In this document: positions 6,410 to 12,981 of the stretch, piece after piece
How the letters are laid out: every line of letters begins with the position of its first letter
How positions within the stretch are numbered: position 1 is the stretch's first letter
NCBI GenBank assembly: GCA_964360835.1
Contig: CAYHYG010000027.1
Coordinates: 1-13,812 of the forward strand
Source: CAYHYG01 sp964360835
Lineage (GTDB): Bacteria; Patescibacteriota; Patescibacteriia; UBA1558; 2-01-FULL-52-15
DNA: 13,812 nt
Reading direction: 5' to 3'
Program-made: the position numbers and the translations under genes
Notes under the pieces: model-generated
The model's database searches: none
What the model was told of the DNA's origin: nothing
The model's input: only the letters and a program-made list of their open reading frames with translations

Positions 6410-7627
6410 ATGAGACGTTGGATTATCATCCTTGGTCAGCATCCTGGCTTGTCAGTAGAGGAATTACTGACTTTTTTTTCCGGTCGCGGTATTCCCTATA
6501 AATGTCTAGACGGGAGTCGTGATTTTTTACTCCTAGCTTGCGATCAGGATTTGCCGGCTTTGATGCCTGTATTTGGAGGTGTCATCAAGATGGCGGAATG
6601 GAAAGTCAGCGTCCAACGTTTGGAAGAAATTGATGATCTATTCTGGACACGGGAGTTAAATTTTCATCAAAGTATCGAGGGAAAATTTATTTTTGGTTTT
6701 AGTCAGTATGGCTTACACAAGCAGGTCCAGGCACTTCATCGTCAGGGTTTGCGTCTCAAGAAAACATTTCGCGACTCAGGCGCCGGCCAGTTTCGTCTGA
6801 TGGCCAATGCCACCGGCCAACTTTCGTCAGTGGCAGTGGCCAAAAATCATATGCTGAATAGAGAATTGATTTTTGTCCGAGGTAGTCAGGGTATACATGT
6901 CGGCGTTACTCGAGTGGTACAAGATTTTCTCAGCTATGGCCACCGTGATTATGGTCGACCAGAACGCGATACAGATAGGGGAATGTTACCACCGAAGGTA
7001 GCCCAGATGATGTTGCACTTTGCCCGTTTACAGTCAGGGAAATCGGTGTTGGACCCCTTCTGTGGTCTCGGCACCATACTACAAGAGGCTAGCTTAGTCT
7101 CAGGTTTACAGGTATCAGGTAGCGATATTGATCAGACGGCCGTCCAGCAAGCACAGCACAATGCTACCTGGCTAGCTGAACAGCGGGGAGCTCCACTACC
7201 GGAGATTCAGACAAGTAGTATAGATCAGCTACCAATAGTCTGGTCAGGCAAGAAATTTGACGCCATCGTTACTGAGCCGTATATGGGTTCCACTGCCGAG
7301 GTTCGATCTGGTCTGACCCTGAGTCAGATCAAACGCTGGCAGACTGAGCTTTCGGAACTATATTTGCAAGCTTTCAAAAAATTTGAATTACTACTGAAAG
7401 CAAAAGGATACGTGGTTATGATTTGGCCAATTTTTCATCTGGGTCATGAGCTTTATGATTTTCCGCTACTCTATCCTTTACAAAAAAGTGGTTGGACCTA
7501 TGTTACGCCGTTGATCCGTTCCAGCCAATGGGCCGTGGAGTTGTCAGCTCGCGGTACGTTGGTCTATCATCGCCCGGGCCAGATCATTAGTCGCGAGATT
7601 GTGGTTTGGCAGAAAAATATCGTATAG
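6410..7627 (+). CDS. TRM11-like N2-guanine RNA/DNA methyltransferase
   Basis: This 405-residue protein has a class I SAM-dependent methyltransferase domain in its C-terminal half. The SAM-binding motif I is VLDPFCGLGT (about 213-222), an acidic SDID follows (238-241), and motif IV is VTEPYMG (287-293), the TEPY variant of the (N/D)PPY signature used by exocyclic amino-group methyltransferases such as TRM11 and TrmG10. The N-terminal ~170 residues probably form the RNA-recognition part, with a ferredoxin-like/THUMP-like layout that I cannot prove by eye. The likely reaction is N2-methylation of a guanine in tRNA, as in the TRM11 family; the residue modified is unknown. It is a single-gene unit transcribed divergently from rpsF, and the start is supported by the very close extended -10 promoter. 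A rRNA or DNA substrate is possible but less likely. Confidence 0.82.
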   Translation: MRRWIIILGQHPGLSVEELLTFFSGRGIPYKCLDGSRDFLLLACDQDLPALMPVFGGVIKMAEWKVSVQRLEEIDDLFWTRELNFHQSIEGKFIFGFSQYGLHKQVQALHRQGLRLKKTFRDSGAGQFRLMANATGQLSSVAVAKNHMLNRELIFVRGSQGIHVGVTRVVQDFLSYGHRDYGRPERDTDRGMLPPKVAQMMLHFARLQSGKSVLDPFCGLGTILQEASLVSGLQVSGSDIDQTAVQQAQHNATWLAEQRGAPLPEIQTSSIDQLPIVWSGKKFDAIVTEPYMGSTAEVRSGLTLSQIKRWQTELSELYLQAFKKFELLLKAKGYVVMIWPIFHLGHELYDFPLLYPLQKSGWTYVTPLIRSSQWAVELSARGTLVYHRPGQIISREIVVWQKNIV

Positions 7628-7645
7628 GCAGGTTCTGTTATTTTA

Positions 7646-7654
7646 TGGTATAAT
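7646..7654 (+). promoter_or_regulatory. Extended -10 promoter of the second secretion operon
   Basis: TGGTATAAT (TGn plus a perfect TATAAT at 7649-7654) lies 35 bases upstream of the ATG at 7690 and just after the methyltransferase stop. No convincing -35 is present. The predicted start near 7661 gives a leader of about 29 bases. No terminator separates it from the methyltransferase gene, so read-through may add to expression. Confidence 0.65.
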
Positions 7655-7689
7655 TTAGTCATTATGAGTAAGCTTTTTTATTAATATTC

Positions 7690-8859
7690 ATGGCTATAGG
7701 CACTTCATCTAAAGTAATTGATTCTGATGTTTTGGTCCGTGATATAGATGGACAATACAAAATCTATCATCAAGGAAATTTGGATCCTTTGAAGGCGGGT
7801 GACGCTCCTACGATGGTCAAGTTTTCCGCACCGGCCGCCATTCCTGAGTCTGAACATTTTTTAAATCTGCCCAGTGGCTCAGCTCATCCGGAGGGATCTG
7901 CCAAATTTGCCTTTCATCCTGATGATGACCAGGAAGCACAACGAGAATTAGAGAAAATTAATGCGCTATTATTAGATTCTCAGCAGAAAAAGTATAGCTT
8001 GGAGAAGATCGTAGAGAAGTTGATTGAAAAAAATAAACTAACATTGTCACCTGACAGGCAGAGGAGATTTTTGGCGGTTATATTTTCTTTTTTCCGGCAT
8101 AGCCGTAGTCCTATTCATGTCAGAGCCATTTTGCTGGAAAAGTCTGATACGGGCATTAGTTTATCAGAAGCTGAGACGGAAAGCATTATGTCAGTGATCA
8201 CTGTTTTGAGGCAAAAAATTGAAGCTGTCGAAGGAGTGGTTGTCCGCGAGGAAGATTTATCCGGTACGCCCGTGGCAGAGGCAGATCCCCAGATTACGAA
8301 GGAGGTTGAGAAAGAAAAGCCAGTAGAAAATGAAGTGCCGGTAATTACACCAGTGCCACAAGTTAATCCCGCACCCGTAGAGAAAGTACCAGCTCCCGTC
8401 GAGGTAATCCCCGTTAGATATATCCCCCCGATGCCCGAAGCATCTGCTAATGATTTACCTAAAGTGCAAAGACCTTCAGCGGCCGAGATGAAACTGCCGA
8501 CTATGCCGACCAATCGTAAATTTGCCCCAGCTAAGGTGATGGGTAAGATTGATGAGTTGGCTGATATGTCATTGATACAGTTTAGACAGATTGATCCCGA
8601 TCCACGCATGGCTGCGGCCAAAATTTTACAGCGCATAAATACGCTAGAGAAAGATTCTTTGGTCCGTAAAGCGCAGGGAATCGAGGCATGGAGAAAAAAT
8701 AGTTTGTACGCGCTGTACCTTCGTATGGGACAACTTGGCCTAGAACAGCACAAAGACATTGCTACTATCTCGTCGGCCTTAGCAGCCAATAATGAAGAAT
8801 ACCTGACGTCAGCTGAGTTTGAAGCCATTACTGATTTGAATAAATATCTGAGGTTCTAA
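7690..8859 (+). CDS. Unknown soluble protein with Pro-rich linker, first gene of the secretion operon
   Basis: This 389-residue protein is not recognised. It has no signal peptide and no membrane segment. The first ~75 residues are of mixed character (VIDSDVLVRDIDGQYKIYHQG). About 75-180 is a charged helical region (EAQRELEKINALLLDSQQKK...). About 195-255 is a Pro/Val/Glu-rich linker with repeated PAPVE/VPVI-like units. About 265-389 is a second helical domain (KVMGKIDELADMSLIQFRQI...). The two helical domains joined by a flexible linker suggest a cytoplasmic adaptor or scaffold. It is placed directly downstream of an extended -10 promoter and three bases before prgI, so it is likely expressed with the T4SS-like genes and may act on the cytoplasmic side of the VirB4 motor; that role is inference. 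No Shine-Dalgarno is seen. Confidence 0.7.
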   Translation: MAIGTSSKVIDSDVLVRDIDGQYKIYHQGNLDPLKAGDAPTMVKFSAPAAIPESEHFLNLPSGSAHPEGSAKFAFHPDDDQEAQRELEKINALLLDSQQKKYSLEKIVEKLIEKNKLTLSPDRQRRFLAVIFSFFRHSRSPIHVRAILLEKSDTGISLSEAETESIMSVITVLRQKIEAVEGVVVREEDLSGTPVAEADPQITKEVEKEKPVENEVPVITPVPQVNPAPVEKVPAPVEVIPVRYIPPMPEASANDLPKVQRPSAAEMKLPTMPTNRKFAPAKVMGKIDELADMSLIQFRQIDPDPRMAAAKILQRINTLEKDSLVRKAQGIEAWRKNSLYALYLRMGQLGLEQHKDIATISSALAANNEEYLTSAEFEAITDLNKYLRF

Positions 8860-8862
8860 CCT

Positions 8863-9339
8863 ATGAGAAAGTTTATCGTGCCACAATTTATTGACATCGA
8901 GGACAAGATTATCGGCGTCATTACCACCCGACAATTTTTGATAATTATCGTAGCCGGCGTTTTATTGTTCTTGGCCTATCGTTTGTCTACCTTTGGTTTG
9001 TTTATCATACAGGCCATATTTATTATGTTAGTTTTTGGCAGTCTAGCTTTTCTCAAAATAAATGGTAGTAATTTTCATATTTTTGTTCTCAATTTTATTT
9101 CCAGTATGCGCAAGCCCGGTTTGCGAGTCTGGCAAAAGGAATTATTGCAGGAAGTGCCAATGAAAGAAGATTTGCGACATGATCAGGATGTATTTATTCC
9201 CAAGCAACGTTATAATCTCCATAGCTTATCAGAGTTGGCTCTGATCGTTGACACCGGGGGAATGTATCGAGGCGAGGAAGCAGCTAATTTTAGTAATGCC
9301 GTAGTATATGGCTCAGGCCAAGACAAAAAAAACAAATAA
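8863..9339 (+). CDS. prgI: PrgI-family (VirB3-like) inner-membrane protein
   Basis: This 158-residue protein begins MRKFIVPQFIDIEDKIIG, which matches the start of PrgI-family proteins, followed by two hydrophobic segments (about 25-39 and 44-64) that form a membrane hairpin. PrgI proteins are the Gram-positive/CPR counterparts of VirB3, small inner-membrane subunits that contact the VirB4 ATPase in type IV secretion systems. The ~90 residues after the second segment are hydrophilic and probably cytoplasmic, and make the protein longer than minimal PrgI (around 100-120 residues). It starts three bases after the preceding TAA, with GAGG at a reasonable distance from the ATG, one of the few Shine-Dalgarno-like sites here. 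Its last 32 bases overlap the next gene. The direct link to TraC-like and VirB4 genes downstream strongly supports the call. Confidence 0.85.
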   Translation: MRKFIVPQFIDIEDKIIGVITTRQFLIIIVAGVLLFLAYRLSTFGLFIIQAIFIMLVFGSLAFLKINGSNFHIFVLNFISSMRKPGLRVWQKELLQEVPMKEDLRHDQDVFIPKQRYNLHSLSELALIVDTGGMYRGEEAANFSNAVVYGSGQDKKNK

Positions 9340-9991
9340 GAGTCATCTGCCTTCAGCTCAACGGTATCTAGATATTGCTGAGATTAAGGAAGATTTAGTA
9401 TTGATGCGGGATGGTACTGTTAGAGCTGTCTTGATTGTTTCGTCAGTCAACTTTGATCTCAAGTCCGAAGAAGAGCAGAACGCCATGGTGGGATCATATG
9501 TCACCTTCCTTAACTCCCTAAGTTTTCCGTTACAGGTGGCTATCCAGTCACGTCCGCTCAATATTGATGACTATCTAGAACGTCTAAAAAAGACTGAACG
9601 AGAACATACCAATGAATTATTACGTCTGCAGACGGCTGATTATCGTAATTTTGTCTCTGAACTCTTGGAGCTGGAGGCGATCATGAGCAAGAAATTCTTT
9701 GTTATCGTCTCATATAACCCCGCTCAGGATCAGAAGCGACGCTACTGGGATCGCTTGCTGGATGTTTTCTCAACCGCGCATCGCGTCCTGGTCAGTCGAG
9801 AGAAGTTTGACAAGTATTCCAGGGAACTGAGTAAACGTATCATTTTCATTTCTTCTGGCCTGACCAGTATGGGTTTGCAGGTGCAACGTTTGAATACTCA
9901 GGCTTTAATCGAACTGTATTACAATAGTTACAATCCAACATCTGTACGCAGTCAACCTTTGGATGACATTAATAAATTATCAGTTGGATAA
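9308..9991 (+). CDS. TraC-like protein resembling an isolated VirB4-type N-terminal domain
   Basis: This 227-residue protein lacks Walker motifs. Its sequence (YLDIAEIKEDLVLMRDGTVRA, then VNFDLKSEEEQNAMVGSYVTFLNSL and LQVAIQSRPLNIDDYLE) resembles the N-terminal domain found fused to the ATPase in VirB4/TraC proteins of Gram-positive conjugative systems, which is also the TraC-like domain seen as a separate protein in CPR genomes. A charged helical region follows (about 95-130) and then a strand-helix part to the end. It is likely a cytoplasmic or membrane-peripheral partner that docks VirB4 to PrgI and the channel. The start at 9308 overlaps prgI by 32 bases, and the stop overlaps the virB4 start (TAATG). 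The first ~15 residues are Lys-rich and poorly constrained, so the true start could be somewhat downstream. Confidence 0.72.
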   Translation: MAQAKTKKTNKSHLPSAQRYLDIAEIKEDLVLMRDGTVRAVLIVSSVNFDLKSEEEQNAMVGSYVTFLNSLSFPLQVAIQSRPLNIDDYLERLKKTEREHTNELLRLQTADYRNFVSELLELEAIMSKKFFVIVSYNPAQDQKRRYWDRLLDVFSTAHRVLVSREKFDKYSRELSKRIIFISSGLTSMGLQVQRLNTQALIELYYNSYNPTSVRSQPLDDINKLSVG

Positions 9992-11877
9992 TGATTACCC
10001 CGCAACAAGTAAATAAACCGACACCGACAGACGATCGCCCGTTAAATATTATAGAGCAAGAGCGCCAACTCGGGCAGAAAACTGTCGAAGAAATACGTCT
10101 GTTGGAGGCCGAAAAGGCTTTCCGTGAAGGTGTAGTTACCATTCGCGACATCATCGCACCAGCAGCGTTTCGCGTCGATGTTGATTATATTAGTTTAGGC
10201 ACGTTGTTTGCTCGGACGGTTTTTGTGGTGGCTTACCCACGGTATGTTACCGTTGGCTGGTTTGCGCCGATTATCAACTATAGTTTACCTCTTGATATCG
10301 CTATGTTTTTCTATCCCGTTGACAGTACCATTGTTCTCAAGCAGTTAAAGAAAAAAGTAGGTGTGATTGAGGCTCAGATTATTGCTGATCGTGAGAAGGG
10401 AGCTCCACGTGACCCCGTACAAGAAACGGCTCTGGCTGATATAGAATCATTACGGGATAGTTTGAGTCAAGGAACGGAAAAATTTTTCCAATATTCATTA
10501 TACATCACGGTTTATTCTGAAACCAAGGAATCTCTGGATATCAATACTGACAAAATCGAAAATATGTTGGGAGCACACTTGGTGATGTCACGAAAGGCCT
10601 TCTATCAGTCGGAGCAGGGTTTCAATTCTACCTTACCGCTCGGTAATGATGAAATAGCAGTAGCCGCCAATATGAGCAGTTCGCCGGCGGCCGCTTCTTT
10701 CCCTTTTGTCTCGTCGGAGCTGACCTCAGATAACGGCATTATGTACGGTATTAATCGTCATAATAATAGTTTGATCATTTTTGACCGTTTCAGTCTACAG
10801 AATGCTAATTCAGTAGTCTTTGCTACCTCGGGTGCCGGCAAAAGTTATGCAGTGAAATTGGAAGTCTTGCGCAGTTTGATGTTGGGCGTCGATATCATTA
10901 TTATCGATCCGGAGAAGGAGTATCAGCATCTATGTGATTCAGTCGGCGGCACCTATATAAATTTATCGTTAAACTCTGAGAGTAAGTTAAATCCTTTTGA
11001 TTTACCACGCAAGGTGGGTGATTCTCGGCCGGAAGATATCTTACGTAGTGCCGTTATTACTCTCAAAGGATTGGTACGGCTGATGGTCGGTGATCTGACG
11101 AATGATGAAGATTCTGTAGTTGATCGGGCTCTGATAGAAACCTACGCCAAAAAAGATATCAATGCCGGTTCAGATTGGGGCAGGTCTAGTATGCCTCTGA
11201 TGTCAGATTTCGAACAAGTCTTGATGGGAATGGTCGGAGGAGAGGATATTGCTCTGCGTATCAAAAAATATACCGAAGGCACATTTTCTGGTTTATTCAA
11301 CTCTCCGACCAACGTTGACGTCAACAATCAGCTGATAGTCTTTAGCGTTCGCGATCTAGAAGATGAGCTTCGTCCTATCGCTATCTACACCATTATTAAT
11401 TATATCTGGAATATTGTGCGTTCCACAGTCAAGAAACGTCTGCTGATTATAGACGAGGCTTGGTGGTTGATGCAACACGAGGATAGTGCCAAGTTTATTT
11501 ACGCACTGGTCAAGCGTTGCCGCAAATATTATCTAGGTATCACCACTATCTCACAAGATGTAGCAGACTTCTTGCAGTCTCCATATGGGCAGGCGATTGT
11601 GACCAATTCATCGATGCAGATGCTATTGAAGCAGTCTCCGGCGGCTATTAACCTGGTGCAGAAAACATTTTTGCTAACCGAAGGAGAGAAGTATCTGCTG
11701 CTGGAAAGCGCTGTCGGTGAAGGAATATTTTTTGCTGGAGCTAAGCACGCGGCTATAAAGATTATGGCATCATATACAGAAGATCAGTTAATCACCTCCG
11801 ATCCGAAGCAATTGATGGAGATAGAGCAGGCCAAGCGGGAATTCTCCGAACAGCAGAAAGAGCAATTAGGAACCTAA
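9991..11877 (+). CDS. virB4: VirB4-family type IV secretion ATPase
   Basis: This 628-residue protein is the energy-supplying motor of a type IV secretion-like machine. The N-terminal ~260 residues include the CagE/TrbE/VirB4-like region (LFARTVFVVAYPRYVTVGW, about 71-89, and a charged coiled stretch at 108-165). The ATPase domain follows: Walker A ATSGAGKS (278-285), Walker B RLLIIDEAWWLM (483-494, Asp488 and Glu489), and a later conserved GITTISQDVADFLQSPYG region that carries the sensor glutamine. The first Gly of the GxxxxGK[ST] motif is Ala278, with Gly283, Lys284 and Ser285 intact, so activity is expected. Its ATG overlaps the upstream TAA (TAATG), a tight translational coupling with the TraC-like protein. 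It ends one base before the next gene. The call is secure; the substrate (DNA, protein or pilus subunit) cannot be told from the sequence. Confidence 0.95.
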   Translation: MITPQQVNKPTPTDDRPLNIIEQERQLGQKTVEEIRLLEAEKAFREGVVTIRDIIAPAAFRVDVDYISLGTLFARTVFVVAYPRYVTVGWFAPIINYSLPLDIAMFFYPVDSTIVLKQLKKKVGVIEAQIIADREKGAPRDPVQETALADIESLRDSLSQGTEKFFQYSLYITVYSETKESLDINTDKIENMLGAHLVMSRKAFYQSEQGFNSTLPLGNDEIAVAANMSSSPAAASFPFVSSELTSDNGIMYGINRHNNSLIIFDRFSLQNANSVVFATSGAGKSYAVKLEVLRSLMLGVDIIIIDPEKEYQHLCDSVGGTYINLSLNSESKLNPFDLPRKVGDSRPEDILRSAVITLKGLVRLMVGDLTNDEDSVVDRALIETYAKKDINAGSDWGRSSMPLMSDFEQVLMGMVGGEDIALRIKKYTEGTFSGLFNSPTNVDVNNQLIVFSVRDLEDELRPIAIYTIINYIWNIVRSTVKKRLLIIDEAWWLMQHEDSAKFIYALVKRCRKYYLGITTISQDVADFLQSPYGQAIVTNSSMQMLLKQSPAAINLVQKTFLLTEGEKYLLLESAVGEGIFFAGAKHAAIKIMASYTEDQLITSDPKQLMEIEQAKREFSEQQKEQLGT

Positions 11878-11878
11878 T

Positions 11879-12424
11879 ATGAAACAATATATCACCAAAA
11901 GAAACATCATTATCGCCGCCCTGCTTATTTTAATCATACTAGCTTTGTTTATCTGGTGGCTGTGGTTTAATTCCAACAGAAGTTTGAATCCCAATACGAT
12001 CGATAGGGTTACGGTGCAGACACCGACTGTTTCTGTGGCTACCACCTCCGAGCCAACGATTGCCTATCGTCCTGGCGATGAGCTGACAGTTGTGGCTCGC
12101 AATGCCATAGAAAGATACGGCAGTTACTCCAACCAGACAGCCGGCCAGAATATCGAGGATATTCGTTCATTAATCACTGCTGATCTATACAGACGCCTAA
12201 GTTCAATACAACAACCGGTAACTGAGGGCTATCAGGGAGTTGATACTAAAGTATTATCATCCAAAGTAATCTCGCAATCTACCTCCAATGCGGTGTTGGA
12301 GGTGTCGACGCAACGCTCGGAACGAAAGGACGATTTGACCGTCACTATTCGTTATCAAAAAGCCACAGTAGGTCTCAGTGCTGTTGGTGATGGCTGGTTG
12401 GTAAATTCAATTCAATGGCAATAA
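11879..12424 (+). CDS. Single-pass membrane protein, possibly VirB8-like
   Basis: This 181-residue protein has a short basic N-terminus (MKQYITKRN), one strongly hydrophobic segment (about 10-29, ending WWLWF), a Thr/Val/Pro/Ser linker (about 40-60) and an outer domain (about 62-181) with helices followed by several beta strands (DTKVLSSKVISQSTSNAVLEV, split, and DDLTVTIRYQKATV) ending in a WLVNSIQWQ strand. A bitopic protein with an alpha-then-beta NTF2-like outer domain next to virB4 fits VirB8/TcpC, the scaffold subunit of type IV secretion systems. The fold is inferred from the pattern, and no family motif is recognised with certainty. It begins one base after the virB4 stop (TAA-T-ATG); AGGA lies upstream at a plausible distance. 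Alternative: an unrelated anchored lipoprotein-like protein; no lipobox Cys is present. Confidence 0.6.
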   Translation: MKQYITKRNIIIAALLILIILALFIWWLWFNSNRSLNPNTIDRVTVQTPTVSVATTSEPTIAYRPGDELTVVARNAIERYGSYSNQTAGQNIEDIRSLITADLYRRLSSIQQPVTEGYQGVDTKVLSSKVISQSTSNAVLEVSTQRSERKDDLTVTIRYQKATVGLSAVGDGWLVNSIQWQ

Positions 12425-12425
12425 T

Positions 12426-12980
12426 ATGGCTACCACTCTGAATTATCACCCTATTAAATCTTTGCCCGAGACTCAGTTTGAGGAGCTGTCTTGGCCGTCG
12501 GTAGAGGATGAAGATAGTGAGCGTCGAGACCGATCACGCGAGCGCCTTCTTGATGAAGGAAAGAAAAATTCAAAGAAGGTTTTGAAGAGTAATGTGGGTC
12601 AAGAAGTGCGTCAGCAGGTGGTAAAGGAGGTTAAACGACAGACACTGCGTATAGCATTGAGAGTTTTTAATTTTGGCGGTGCCGCCACTCTTGTCGGTAT
12701 TTTTGTGCCCTTAATAATAATGAATGCTCAATTGTTTTTGTTCAATTTATTATTCCCTAACACCGACATAGGTAAATTATTAAAATTGGCTTGGTGGGAA
12801 ATTATTTTCATTGTCATACTAGATCTGCTGGCAATTTTTGGATTTATCATTCTGATCATGATATCAGTTGGGATGAGTCCGACTTTTTGGCTACCAATTT
12901 TGGTCGATGTCATCTGGGCCGGGTTTAAACAGCAAGTTTGTAATATGGTACCGGCATCATGCGGAGTTTTTGGATTATAA
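12426..12980 (+). CDS. Small polytopic membrane protein with charged cytoplasmic N-terminus
   Basis: This 184-residue protein is not recognised. The first ~75 residues are highly charged (EDEDSERRDRSRERLLDEGK; later QEVRQQVVKEVKRQTLRIAL) and likely a helical cytoplasmic arm. Three hydrophobic segments follow: about 80-106, 117-142 and 144-165. The C-terminus contains two Cys (QQVCNMVPASCGVFG) that could form a disulfide outside the membrane. The T4SS context suggests an inner-membrane part of the channel or a pilin-like subunit, but its family is unknown to me. It is joined to both neighbours by TAA-T-ATG junctions without Shine-Dalgarno sequences, so its production is probably tied to theirs. 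Confidence 0.68.
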   Translation: MATTLNYHPIKSLPETQFEELSWPSVEDEDSERRDRSRERLLDEGKKNSKKVLKSNVGQEVRQQVVKEVKRQTLRIALRVFNFGGAATLVGIFVPLIIMNAQLFLFNLLFPNTDIGKLLKLAWWEIIFIVILDLLAIFGFIILIMISVGMSPTFWLPILVDVIWAGFKQQVCNMVPASCGVFGL

Positions 12981-12981
12981 T

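Noticed and set aside
6471..6480. Run of eight T in the methyltransferase gene as a possible frameshift site
   Set aside because: The frame continues normally on both sides to a full-length protein with intact motifs; no disrupted homologous segment is seen.
8115..8828. Long minus-strand open frame (237 codons) opposite the 389-aa gene
   Set aside because: Its product is Ser/Thr/Gly-rich low complexity in the Pro/Val-coding part of the plus-strand gene, has no motif and no promoter, and is an antisense shadow.
10831..10845. Possible defective Walker A in VirB4 because the first Gly is Ala
   Set aside because: GAGKS with Lys284 and Ser285 is intact, and this variation in the first position is tolerated in P-loop ATPases; no loss of function is claimed.
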